DNA from: Halomonas beimenensis
GTDB taxonomy: Bacteria; Pseudomonadota; Gammaproteobacteria; Pseudomonadales; Halomonadaceae
Direction: 5' to 3'
Assembly (NCBI RefSeq): GCF_002549795.1
Contig: NZ_CP021435.1
Coordinates: 3,782,001-3,846,000 of the forward strand
Length of the DNA stretch: 64,000 bases
Shown: piece by piece, positions 25,838-33,731 of the stretch
Layout: every line of letters begins with the position of its first letter
How positions within the stretch are numbered: position 1 is the first letter of the stretch
Made by a program: the position numbers and the translations under genes
The notes under the pieces: generated by a model
What the model saw: the letters and a program-made list of their open reading frames with translations, nothing else
Databases searched by the model: none
What the model was told of the DNA's origin: nothing

Positions 25838-27700
25838 ATGAAACTGCTCCAGCGTTCCCTGGTGGCTCGGATCATCGGCTCGCTGCTGGCGATCAGCGCC
25901 ATGGCGCTGGTGAGCATCGCCGTGACCGCCTGGATCGCCGGCAGCAGCCGGGGCGACGCCGCCGCCATCAACCTGGCCGGCTCGCTGCGCATGAACACCT
26001 ATCAGGTCGTCGCCGCCCTGCAGCGCTATGACCGGGCGCCGAGCGCCGAGCGCCGCGATCGCGTCGAGACGCTGGCCGAGCGCTTCGCCGAGCGCCTCGA
26101 CAGTCCCGACCTGACCGGCGCCCTGCCGGGGGCCGAGGGACACCGCTTGCTGACCCAGTATCACCGACTCGAGGCTCGCTGGGCCGGCGAGCTGGCACCG
26201 CGCGTCGTCGAGGCCGTCGCCGGCGGGGACGCCGCGATCCCTCCCCTGACCCGCGAACTGGAGGGGCTGGTGGACGAGATCGATCGCCTGGTGAGCCTGC
26301 TCGAGCAGAACAGCGAGGCCAAGATCCAGCTGCTCGGCGCCCTGCAGATCCTCTTTTTGGCGTTGACCGTGGTCGTGGTGGCCATCGCCCTCTACGACAT
26401 CCGCTACAACCTGGTTCGGCCATTGCACCAGCTGGTGGTCCAGGCCCGGGAAGCCGGCCGCCGCAACTTCGGCTACCGCACCCGACTCTCGGGGAGCGAC
26501 GAGCTGGCCCTGCTCGGCCGGACCCTGGACACCATGGCCACGGAACTCGGCGCCAGCTACGCCGAGCTCGAGGCCCGGGTCTCGCACAAGCAGCGTCAGC
26601 TGGCCCGCAGCAACGAGGCCATGCAGATCCTCCATGACGGCAGCCGGGCCCTCTACGGCGGGGGCAACGATCTCTGTGCCAGTGCCGCCCCCATGCTGCG
26701 TCGTCTGGAGGATCTGCTGGGGATCGGCCCGATGGGACTGGCGCTTCACGATCCCTATGACCAGCGCGAGGTCCCCATCCTGGCGACCCATTCCCGGTCC
26801 CGGCCCACCTATTGCCGGGACCACGACTGCCATGCCTGCCTGCTCGATCCCGAGCCGCTGTCGCTGGCGGAGAACGACGAGGCGGAGTGCCTGCTGCTGC
26901 CGGTCAGCGTCGGCGACACCCTGCTCGGTACCCTGGAGGTCTGGTATCCCCGGGACACCGGCCTCGACGACAGCACCCGACGCCTGCTCTACACCCTCAC
27001 CGACCAGCTGGCCACGGCGGTCTACCTGCAGCGGCGCATCGAGGAGGAGCAGCAGGTGACGCTGATGAACGAGCGCACCATCATCGCGCGGGAACTGCAC
27101 GACTCCCTGGCCCAGTCGCTGTCCTACCTGAAGATGCAGGTCGCCCGGCTCGAGCGCATGCAGGCCAAGGAGCTCCCGAGGGAGACCCAGGCGCCGGTGT
27201 TCGACGAGCTGCGCACCGGGCTCGACAGCGCCTACCGTCAGCTTCGCGAACTGCTCACCACCTTCCGGCTGCGCCTCGATGGCCCCGGCCTGCAGAGCGC
27301 GCTGCGCCAGACCACGCTGGAGTTCAGCGAGCGCCTGGGCTTCCCGGTCGAGCTGTTCTTCGACGTGCCTCCCCACCTGCTCAACCCCAACGAGGAGATC
27401 CATGTCCTGCAGGTGGTGCGCGAGGCCCTGGCCAACGTGCACAAGCATGCCCGGGCCCACTGGGCCGCCGTCACGGTGCGCTTCGCCGAGGCCCGCCTCG
27501 AGGTGATGGTCGAGGACGACGGCATCGGGCTGGAGGATGACACCTCGCCCCCCATGCACTATGGCCTGGTCATCATGCGCGACCGCGCGGATACCCTGGG
27601 CGGCGACTTCCAGGTGCGCAATCGCCAGGCCGGCGGTACCCTCGTCTCGGTCGGCTTCACGCCCCAGACGGCTAGACTGATCACCCAGCAACCCGCCTAG
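25838..27700 (+). CDS. narX: Nitrate/nitrite sensor histidine kinase
   Basis: Inner-membrane sensor (620 residues) that phosphorylates NarL when nitrate is bound. Order: membrane helix 1 (about 10-34), periplasmic P-box (about 40-57, [13 protein letters not shown]), four-helix sensor domain, membrane helix 2 (about 170-190), HAMP, a GAF-like cysteine-containing module with CRDHDCHAC, and a HisKA_3-type kinase domain with [16 protein letters not shown] (His421) and the ATP-binding [10 protein letters not shown]. The cysteine cluster CxxxxCxxC in the central module is a feature of NarX. Start ATG 25838 follows GGAGG; the open frame extends to 25784 without signals. Followed after 85 bases by narL. 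Confidence 0.95.
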   Translation: MKLLQRSLVARIIGSLLAISAMALVSIAVTAWIAGSSRGDAAAINLAGSLRMNTYQVVAALQRYDRAPSAERRDRVETLAERFAERLDSPDLTGALPGAEGHRLLTQYHRLEARWAGELAPRVVEAVAGGDAAIPPLTRELEGLVDEIDRLVSLLEQNSEAKIQLLGALQILFLALTVVVVAIALYDIRYNLVRPLHQLVVQAREAGRRNFGYRTRLSGSDELALLGRTLDTMATELGASYAELEARVSHKQRQLARSNEAMQILHDGSRALYGGGNDLCASAAPMLRRLEDLLGIGPMGLALHDPYDQREVPILATHSRSRPTYCRDHDCHACLLDPEPLSLAENDEAECLLLPVSVGDTLLGTLEVWYPRDTGLDDSTRRLLYTLTDQLATAVYLQRRIEEEQQVTLMNERTIIARELHDSLAQSLSYLKMQVARLERMQAKELPRETQAPVFDELRTGLDSAYRQLRELLTTFRLRLDGPGLQSALRQTTLEFSERLGFPVELFFDVPPHLLNPNEEIHVLQVVREALANVHKHARAHWAAVTVRFAEARLEVMVEDDGIGLEDDTSPPMHYGLVIMRDRADTLGGDFQVRNRQAGGTLVSVGFTPQTARLITQQPA

Positions 27701-27785
27701 GAGGATCCGGACTCATGGCTGCGCCCGATGTCGCTCGGCGTCTTCCTCCAGGTGGCCCGCTCATTCCTCGACAGGGACCCACAGG

Positions 27786-28448
27786 ATGACCCGCACCGCC
27801 CAAGACAGCGCCTCGATCCTGATCATCGACGACCATCCCCTGCTGCGCCGTGGAGTCACCCAGTTGCTCGAGCTGGAGGATGACATGACCCTGGCCGGCG
27901 AGGCCGGCGAACCCGAGGAAGGGCTGCGCCTGGCGAAGGCGCTCGACCCCGACCTGATCCTGCTCGACCTCAACATGCCGGGCATGGACGGCATCGAGAC
28001 CCTCAAGCGACTGCGCGAGGACGGTTTCGCCGGTCGCATCGTGATGTTCACCGTGTCCGACCACGAGGAGGACGTGGTGGCCGCCCTGCGCGCCGGGGCC
28101 GATGGCTATCTGCTCAAGGACATGGATCCGGACGACATGGTCCACCAGCTGCGCCAGGCGGCACTCGGCCGCATGGTGATCAGCGACAGCCTCACCGCCC
28201 TGCTCGCCGAGGCGCTGCGCAACCAGCGCAGCCAGCCGGCCACCCCCGATATCCACAGCCTGACCCAACGGGAGCGGGAGATCCTGCGCGAGCTCGCCGC
28301 GGGGCTGTCCAACAAGCTGATCGCCCGCAAGCTCGACATCACCGAGGGCACGGTCAAGGTCCACGTCAAGCACCTGCTCAAGAAGCTCAACCTGCGCTCC
28401 CGGGTCGAGGCCGCGGTGTGGGCCGTGCAGGAGGGTGTGGACAAGTAG
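27786..28448 (+). CDS. narL: Nitrate/nitrite response regulator
   Basis: Response regulator of 220 residues. The receiver domain has the acidic pair DD (15-16), the phosphoacceptor Asp61 in [12 protein letters not shown] and a conserved Lys in YLLKDMD. The C-terminal LuxR-type helix-turn-helix ([25 protein letters not shown], split here by position about 155-205) ends with the [12 protein letters not shown] recognition region. NarL recognises TACYYMT heptamers, and such heptamers are found upstream of narG, narK2 and narK1 here. Transcribed with narX. Confidence 0.95.
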   Translation: MTRTAQDSASILIIDDHPLLRRGVTQLLELEDDMTLAGEAGEPEEGLRLAKALDPDLILLDLNMPGMDGIETLKRLREDGFAGRIVMFTVSDHEEDVVAALRAGADGYLLKDMDPDDMVHQLRQAALGRMVISDSLTALLAEALRNQRSQPATPDIHSLTQREREILRELAAGLSNKLIARKLDITEGTVKVHVKHLLKKLNLRSRVEAAVWAVQEGVDK

Positions 28449-28473
28449 GCCGCCCGACCGTCTGACGCATCGA

Positions 28474-28530
28474 TCGGGCGACGCCCGGGGTTCTGTGTGG
28501 ATACCTCCAATGCCCCCGGGCGTCGCCCGA
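28474..28530. terminator. Perfect 17-bp inverted repeat after narL
   Basis: TCGGGCGACGCCCGGGG (28474-28490) is exactly complementary to 28514-28530, with a 23-base loop. It follows the narL stop by 26 bases and precedes narK2. No U-tract follows, so it is either a Rho-aided or weak terminator or a structural repeat. Confidence 0.6.
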
Positions 28531-28590
28531 GGGCTCCCCCACCCCGGGCCCGGTTCGGCTAAGCCCTTGATATGGCGGGCAAGCGACGCC

Positions 28591-28616
28591 TACCCCCGAC
28601 TACCCCTCTAGTGGTA
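28591..28616. promoter_or_regulatory. NarL binding sites upstream of narK2
   Basis: TACCCCT (28601-28607), two bases, then AGTGGTA (28610-28616) form a textbook 7-2-7 NarL/NarP site. A further TACCCCC heptamer is at 28591-28597, ten bases upstream. The site is about 115-130 bases before the narK2 start. Confidence 0.75.
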
Positions 28617-28730
28617 TCCCGCTGTTTTCCTGGCATTTTCAGCCCGTTTCGCCAGTCCTGTCCCCGGCGTATCTTTCGCTGCAAAGCCCCATGACGGGGC
28701 CCACCGAAAGACCATCAAGGGGGACACACC

Positions 28731-30377
28731 ATGAGCCGAGAGAGTGCCGATTCCGCCCGCTGGGAAGGCGAGCCGAAGCGCCCGCCGGGCCGGGCCAACG
28801 CCGACCTCGACCACTGGGACGTCGAGGATCCGACGTTCTGGGAACGCACCGGACGGCGGATCGCCAATCGCAACCTGTGGATCTCCATCCCCAGCCTGCT
28901 GATGGGCTTCGCCGTCTGGCTGATGTGGGGCATGATCACCACCCAGATGCGCAACCTGGGCTTTCCCTTCACGGTGGACCAGCTGTTCACCCTGACCGCC
29001 ATCGCCGGCCTGTCCGGGGCCACCCTGCGCATCCCGGCGTCCTTCATGATCCGCATCGCCGGCGGGCGCAACACCATCTTCCTGACCACCGCCCTGCTGA
29101 TGCTGCCGGCGCTCGGCACCGGGGTGGCGCTGATGAACCCGGGCACGCCCTTCTGGGTCTTCCAGGCGCTGGCGCTGCTCTCGGGGATCGGCGGCGGCAA
29201 CTTCGCCAACTCGATGAGCAACATCTCGACCTTCTACCCGAAGAAGCAGCAGGGCTATGCGCTGGGGATGAACGCCGGCCTGGGCAACTTCGGCGTCACC
29301 ACCATGCAGATCCTGATCCCGCTGGTGATGACCGTCGGCCTGTTCGGCGCCCTGGGCGGCGAGCCGATGGAGCTGCAGAAGGCCAGCGGCACCCTGATCG
29401 GCCGCATCGAGGCGGGCACCGACACCTGGATCCAGAACGCCGGCCTGATCTGGCTGGTCTTCCTGATTCCGCTGGCCTTCGCCGGCTGGTTCGGCATGAA
29501 CAACATCCGCGCCATCACCCCCAACCCCGGCTCGCCCCTGCAGGCCTTCGGCAAGATCCTCGGCCTCTACGGCGTGGGCCTGATCACCGCGGTGATCGGC
29601 GTGGCGGCCCTGGGCTGGCTCAACATGTGGCTCGCCCTGCCGCTGACCATCGCCCTGACCCTGGGCCTGCTGCGGCTGATTCCCGGTGACATCAAGCCCA
29701 ACATCCAGAAGCAGTTCGCAATCTTCTCCAACAAGCACACCTGGGCGATGACGGTGCTCTACATCGCCACCTTCGGCTCCTTCATCGGCTTCTCCGCCGC
29801 CCTGCCGCTGTCGATCACCGTGATCTTCGGCAACATGATGGAGGTGGCCGCCGACGGCACCGTCACCCGCGTGGCCAATCCCGACGCCCCCAGCGCCCTG
29901 ACCTGGGCCTGGATGGGGCCCTTCGTCGGCGCCCTGATCCGCCCGGTGGGCGGCTGGATCTCCGACAAGGTCGGCGGCGCCATCGTCACCCAGGCCATCT
30001 CCGTGGTGATGGTCCTGGCCTCCGCCGCGGTGGGCTACGTGATGATGCTGGCCTACAACGCCACCGACCCGAACCAGTACTTCTGGATGTTCCTGCTGCT
30101 GTTCATCGTGCTGTTCGCCGCCAGCGGCATCGGCAACGGCTCCACCTTCCGCAGCATCGGCTTCATCTTCGACCTGCAGCAGAAGGGCCCGGTGCTCGGC
30201 TGGACCTCCGCGGTGGCCGCCTACGGCGCCTTCATCGCCCCGCGGGTGATGGGCGAGCAGATCAAGGCCGGCACCCCGGAGATGGCCATGTATGGCTTCG
30301 CGGTCTTCTACGCCCTGTGCCTGGTGGTCAACTGGTGGTTCTACCTGCGCCGCAACGCCTACGTGAAGAACCCCTGA
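28731..30377 (+). CDS. narK2: Nitrate/nitrite MFS transporter, NarK2 (NarU/NarK) type
   Basis: Twelve-helix transporter of 548 residues that exchanges nitrite for nitrate across the inner membrane. It carries the nitrate signature GGNFANSMSNISTFYPKK in helix 5 and a second signature (FAASGIGNGSTFRSIGFIF) in helix 11, both with GG/GxG motifs that bind the anion. A hydrophilic N-terminal extension of about 40 residues precedes helix 1. Type II assignment follows resemblance to E. coli NarK. Start ATG 28731 follows AAGGGGG. NarL sites lie upstream. It is separate from, not fused to, the type I transporter that follows. Confidence 0.93.
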   Translation: MSRESADSARWEGEPKRPPGRANADLDHWDVEDPTFWERTGRRIANRNLWISIPSLLMGFAVWLMWGMITTQMRNLGFPFTVDQLFTLTAIAGLSGATLRIPASFMIRIAGGRNTIFLTTALLMLPALGTGVALMNPGTPFWVFQALALLSGIGGGNFANSMSNISTFYPKKQQGYALGMNAGLGNFGVTTMQILIPLVMTVGLFGALGGEPMELQKASGTLIGRIEAGTDTWIQNAGLIWLVFLIPLAFAGWFGMNNIRAITPNPGSPLQAFGKILGLYGVGLITAVIGVAALGWLNMWLALPLTIALTLGLLRLIPGDIKPNIQKQFAIFSNKHTWAMTVLYIATFGSFIGFSAALPLSITVIFGNMMEVAADGTVTRVANPDAPSALTWAWMGPFVGALIRPVGGWISDKVGGAIVTQAISVVMVLASAAVGYVMMLAYNATDPNQYFWMFLLLFIVLFAASGIGNGSTFRSIGFIFDLQQKGPVLGWTSAVAAYGAFIAPRVMGEQIKAGTPEMAMYGFAVFYALCLVVNWWFYLRRNAYVKNP

Positions 30378-30474
30378 GCCGGGCGACACCCACCCCGCCA
30401 CTCACGACCGGGCCCCGCGGCCCGGTCGTCGCGGTTCACGCCCCGGCAGGACGCCGAAGGGGGCAGGCCCGACC

Positions 30475-30511
30475 TACCTCCAAGGAGATAGGCCTGGAAT
30501 ATCAAGGGGTA
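30475..30511. promoter_or_regulatory. NarL-type sites upstream of narK1
   Basis: TACCTCC (30475-30481), AA, GGAGATA (30484-30490) make a 7-2-7 inverted pair. AGGGGTA at 30505-30511 is a further inverted heptamer. The sites are immediately upstream of the Fnr/Dnr box at 30526. Confidence 0.6.
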
Positions 30512-30525
30512 GCGGCAGCGCAGAC

Positions 30526-30539
30526 TTGATACACGTCAA
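30526..30539. promoter_or_regulatory. Fnr/Dnr box upstream of narK1
   Basis: TTGATACACGTCAA matches TTGAT-N4-ATCAA with one mismatch. It is centred 73 bases before the narK1 start, consistent with a class II activator site near -41.5 and a short leader. Confidence 0.85.
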
Positions 30540-30605
30540 TATCCTCCGTCCCCCGCCTGCCAGTCTGGAAGACGACCATTCATGCATCGCCGAAGGAGGC
30601 TCGAC

Positions 30606-31982
30606 ATGAAACACCTCGAGGGGGTGACCCGGCCACAGCAGATCCGGGCGCTGACACTCAGTACCTTGGCGTTCACCACCTGCTTCGCGGTGTGGACGAT
30701 CTTTTCCATCATCGGCATCAAGATCAAGCAGGACCTGGGCCTCAACGAGACCCAGTTCGGCATCCTGGTGGCCACCCCGATTCTCACCGGCTCGATCAGC
30801 CGGCTCTTCCTCGGCATCTGGACCGAACAGTTCGGCGGTCACCGGGTGTTCAGCGTGCTGATGCTGGTCACCGCGGCCTGCGTCTTCCTGCTGTCCTACG
30901 TCGAATCCTACGCGATGTTCCTGGTCGCCGCCCTCGGCGTGGGCCTGGCCGGCGGCTCCTTCATCGTCGGCATCGCCTACACCTCCTACTGGTTCGAGAA
31001 GGAGAAGCAGGGTACCGCGCTGGGCATCTTCGGCGCCGGCAACGCCGGGGCCGCGGTGACCAACTTCGCCGCCCCCTTCCTGCTGCTGGCCCTGGGCTGG
31101 GAGCAGACCGCGGTGGTCTACGCCATCGTGCTGGCGGTGGTCGCCGTGGGCTTCTGGGTGTTCGCCAAGGAGGACCCGCTGACCCGCGCCCGGCGCGGCG
31201 CGGGCGGCAAGGCCACCTCCGCCAAGGCGCAACTGGAGCCGCTGAAGTACCTGCAGGTGTGGCGCTTCGCCCTCTACTACTTCTTCGTCTTCGGCGCCTT
31301 CGTCGCCCTGGCCTCCTACCTGCCGCGCTACTACGTGGGCGCCTATGACGTCAGCATCGCCGTGGCCGGGTCCCTGGCCGCCCTCTACACCCTGCCGGCC
31401 AGCGTCTTCCGCGCCCTGGGCGGCTGGCTGTCCGACCGCTACGGCGCCCGGTCGATCATGTACCTGACCTTCATCGCCTCGCTGGTCTGCCTCTTCCTGC
31501 TCGCCTATCCCGAGACCCATTACGTGGTGGAGGGCAAGGAGGGCCAGATCGCCTTCTCCCTGGCGATGCCGCTGTGGGGCGTGGTGGTGCTGACCGTGCT
31601 GCTGGGCTTCTTCATGTCCCTGGGCAAGGCCGCGGTCTACAAGCACATCCCGGTCTACTATCCGGAGAACGTGGGGTCGGTGGGCGGCCTGGTCGGCATG
31701 ATCGGCGGCCTGGGCGGCTTCTTCCTGCCGATCATCTTCGGCGCGGTGCTCGACCTCACCGGCGTCTGGACCAGCTCCTACATGGTGCTCTTCGTGCTGG
31801 TGGCCGTGTCGCTGCTCTGGATGCACGGCGCCATCCGCCGCATGGAACGCCGCCGCCTGCCGGAGCTCGGTGAGGAACGCTACCGCTACCTGCCGGAGAT
31901 CCAGGATGTCGGCAACCGTCCTCCGCTCCGTGACGAGCGGGCCGCGTCATCGGCGCGACCGGGCCACGAGGCCGGGGCCTGA
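30606..31982 (+). CDS. narK1: Nitrate MFS transporter, NarK1 (type I) type
   Basis: Twelve-helix transporter of 458 residues, expected to import nitrate with protons. Signatures: GGSFIVGIAYTSYWFEKEKQ in helix 5, GIFGAGNAGAAVTN, FGAFVALASYLPRYY and SLGKAAVYKHIPVYYPENVG in helices 10-11. These mark type I (NarK1/NasA-like) proteins as opposed to the type II narK2 upstream. The start is ATG 30606 after GAAGGAGG; an in-frame codon at 30582 is upstream of that ribosome-binding site. A hydrophilic tail of about 45 residues closes the protein. A strong Dnr box and NarL sites lie upstream and a terminator follows. Confidence 0.93.
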   Translation: MKHLEGVTRPQQIRALTLSTLAFTTCFAVWTIFSIIGIKIKQDLGLNETQFGILVATPILTGSISRLFLGIWTEQFGGHRVFSVLMLVTAACVFLLSYVESYAMFLVAALGVGLAGGSFIVGIAYTSYWFEKEKQGTALGIFGAGNAGAAVTNFAAPFLLLALGWEQTAVVYAIVLAVVAVGFWVFAKEDPLTRARRGAGGKATSAKAQLEPLKYLQVWRFALYYFFVFGAFVALASYLPRYYVGAYDVSIAVAGSLAALYTLPASVFRALGGWLSDRYGARSIMYLTFIASLVCLFLLAYPETHYVVEGKEGQIAFSLAMPLWGVVVLTVLLGFFMSLGKAAVYKHIPVYYPENVGSVGGLVGMIGGLGGFFLPIIFGAVLDLTGVWTSSYMVLFVLVAVSLLWMHGAIRRMERRRLPELGEERYRYLPEIQDVGNRPPLRDERAASSARPGHEAGA

Positions 31983-32001
31983 TCCCCGTCCCCGACGCCG
32001 T

Positions 32002-32031
32002 GAATGCCGCCTGCGGGCGGCATTCTTGTTT
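32002..32031 (+). terminator. Rho-independent terminator after narK1
   Basis: GAATGCCGCC (32002-32011), loop TGCG, GGCGGCATTC (32016-32025), then TTGTTT. A 10-bp perfect stem with a T-rich tail, 20 bases after the narK1 stop. Confidence 0.88.
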
Positions 32032-32043
32032 CCGCCTGCCGAC

Positions 32044-32057
32044 TTGATCCAGGACAG
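32044..32057. promoter_or_regulatory. Weak Fnr/Dnr-like box upstream of the norE unit
   Basis: TTGATCCAGGACAG has a perfect left half-site but only a partial right half (GACAG against ATCAA). Its centre is 69 bases before the next start codon, a spacing like that of the better boxes. Confidence 0.3.
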
Positions 32058-32119
32058 GGACGATCCTGGCTCCGATCGCATAAAGTGCCATTTCAAACAC
32101 TTCTTCAAGGAGGTGCGCC

Positions 32120-32551
32120 ATGCCCGCTCATCTCGCCGACGCCCCGGCCACCCTGCAGAAGTCTCCCGGACGCGGCACCGCACTGATCGTCTATGGGCTC
32201 TTCCTGGGCAGCGTCATGGCGGTGATCACCGCCCCGCTCGGCGCGGTCATCGCGCACCGGCGTCGGGGCCGGGTGGCCGGCTGGATCGACAGCCACCTGC
32301 GCTTCCAGATCCGCACCTTCTGGCTCGGCGCCGCGGGCGGCGCCCTGGGCCTGGGCGCCTGGCAGCTGCTGGGATGGCTCGGCCTGCCCGCCGCCGTGTC
32401 CTGGAGCTACGGCTATCTGTTCTTCACCGCCTGCCTGGCCTGGATGGTGGGCCGCTGCGGCGTCGGCCTCCACCGCCTGCTGGCGAACCGGCCCATCGCC
32501 CACCCGGAGAGTCTCGCCTTCGGCGGTGCCGCCGTCACCCTGGAGGGCTGA
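32120..32551 (+). CDS. Conserved membrane protein (DUF4870-like) upstream of norE
   Basis: A 143-residue membrane protein with three to four hydrophobic segments. The pattern IVYGLFLGSVMAVITAPLGAVIAH followed by WIDSHLRFQIRTFW recalls the DUF4870/YidH-like family, where a polar helix with SHxxxQIRTFW lies between membrane segments. Function unknown. Start ATG 32120 has AAGGAGG upstream; its stop (32549-32551) is 2 bases before the GTG start of norE, so it is probably co-expressed with norEF. A role in NO reductase assembly is only suggested by position. Confidence 0.8.
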   Translation: MPAHLADAPATLQKSPGRGTALIVYGLFLGSVMAVITAPLGAVIAHRRRGRVAGWIDSHLRFQIRTFWLGAAGGALGLGAWQLLGWLGLPAAVSWSYGYLFFTACLAWMVGRCGVGLHRLLANRPIAHPESLAFGGAAVTLEG

Positions 32552-32553
32552 CG

Positions 32554-33138
32554 GTGTCGGAGGCCCGCCCCCACGGCGATGGGCTGCCGAATCCCGGCTG
32601 GGGACCGTTCGCCGCCCTGCCCGGCAATCCCTTGATGTGGGTGCTGATCCTCAGCGAACTGCTGGTCTTCGCCGCCTTCTTCGCCCTGTACGCCTGGCAG
32701 CGCGCCGCCGCCCCGGCCCGGGTCGACGCCGCCCAGCGCCACCTCGACCCGCTGATGGGCGGGCTCAATACCCTGGTGCTGCTCACCAGCGGGCTCGCCG
32801 CCGCCCTGGCCGTGGAGGCCATCGCCGCCGGCCGGCGACGCCACGCCCGCCGCTGGCTGGGCGCCGCCCTGGGGCTCGGCGCGGTCTTCTGCACGATCAA
32901 GGGGCTGGAGTACGCCGACAAGCTGGCCGCCGGCCTCACCCCGGAGACCAACCTCTTCTTCGGCTTCTACTATGGCCTGACCGCCTTCCACTTCGCCCAC
33001 GTGCTGTTCGGGATGGCGCTGCTGGCACTGGTGACCTGGCGCCTGTCGACGGACAACGTCGAGACCGCCGCCGCCTTCTGGCACCTGGTGGACCTGATCT
33101 GGATCCTGCTCTACCCGCTGCTCTATCTCTTGCGCTAA
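32554..33138 (+). CDS. norE: NO reductase accessory protein NorE (cytochrome oxidase subunit III family)
   Basis: A 194-residue, five-helix membrane protein of the haem-copper oxidase subunit III family. Motifs: NPLMWVLILSELLVFAAFF near the N-terminus, LEYADKLAAGLTPETNLFFGFYYGLTAFH and AAAFWHLVDLIWILLYPLLYL at the C-terminus. NorE is required for full NO reductase activity in some denitrifiers but is not part of the isolated NorBC complex. Start is GTG 32554 with GGAGGG 8 bases upstream; the open frame runs far upstream in the previous gene, but that part is a shadow. Confidence 0.9.
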   Translation: MSEARPHGDGLPNPGWGPFAALPGNPLMWVLILSELLVFAAFFALYAWQRAAAPARVDAAQRHLDPLMGGLNTLVLLTSGLAAALAVEAIAAGRRRHARRWLGAALGLGAVFCTIKGLEYADKLAAGLTPETNLFFGFYYGLTAFHFAHVLFGMALLALVTWRLSTDNVETAAAFWHLVDLIWILLYPLLYLLR

Positions 33139-33197
33139 GGGCGCTCTCCTTTGCTGAAGGCGCCCTGCGTCGCCGACGTCGCTCCGATGAGGTAACC

Positions 33198-33503
33198 ATG
33201 ACGACACTGCCCGGCGCCCGCCGCCTGCTCATCGCCTGGGCCACGCTGATGGTCCTGACGCTGGTCTCCATGCTCTCGGCACGCCTGGAGGAAGCGGCCC
33301 AGTGGCAGGCCCTGCCGCTCTGGTCGGCGGGCCTGGTGCTGCTGGCCACCGCCTTCAAGGCGCACCGGCTGCTGATGGTCTACCTGAACCTGCGCGCCGC
33401 CGGCTCCGCCTGGCGGGGTGCCTTCGTCGGGCTGCTGGCCCTGACCCTGGCGCTGATCGCCGGCGGTTACCTGGCCGCGCGCTGGGGGATCTCGCCCGGC
33501 TAA
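33198..33503 (+). CDS. norF: NO reductase accessory protein NorF (cytochrome oxidase subunit IV family)
   Basis: A small membrane protein (101 residues) with three predicted helices, LLIAWATLMVLTLVSML, LVLLATAFKAHRLLMVYLNL and LLALTLALIAGGYL. The FKAHRLLMVYL stretch is typical of the prokaryotic Cox4/NorF family. It follows norE by 59 bases with GATGAGGT upstream of ATG 33198. Function is accessory to NO reductase. Its stop overlaps the stop of the convergent small gene by 4 bases. Confidence 0.85.
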   Translation: MTTLPGARRLLIAWATLMVLTLVSMLSARLEEAAQWQALPLWSAGLVLLATAFKAHRLLMVYLNLRAAGSAWRGAFVGLLALTLALIAGGYLAARWGISPG

Positions 33504-33709
33504 GGGCCGTCCGGTGGCGGCGGTGTGCGAGCCCAGGCCTCCAGGCCCCGGCCCAGCCACAGCAGGCCGTAGACCGCCACGGGCACCGCCAGCATCAGCG
33601 CCACGCCCCAGTCCCGGGTATGGATCCCCCAGGCCAGCGGCAGCGTCACCGCGGTGGCGGCGAGCAGCCAGGCCACCACGGCCAGGGCGAGTCGGACATG
33701 GGATGGCAT
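33500..33709 (-). CDS. Small membrane protein between norF and norD
   Basis: A 69-residue protein with two membrane segments (about 7-26 and 34-53) and a proline-rich tail (RTPPPPDGP). ATG 33709 has GAGGAGG 7 bases upstream, and it begins 22 bases after norD on the same strand, so it is probably the last gene of norCB-QD. It overlaps the end of norF tail-to-tail by 4 bases. I do not recognise a family. Confidence 0.65.
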   Translation of the reverse strand: MPSHVRLALAVVAWLLAATAVTLPLAWGIHTRDWGVALMLAVPVAVYGLLWLGRGLEAWARTPPPPDGP

Positions 33710-33731
33710 GGCGAACCTCCTCGGGGATGCC

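Noticed and set aside
28567-28580. TTGATATGGCGGGC before narK2 as an Fnr/Dnr box
   Set aside because: Only the left half-site fits; the NarL site downstream explains the region better.
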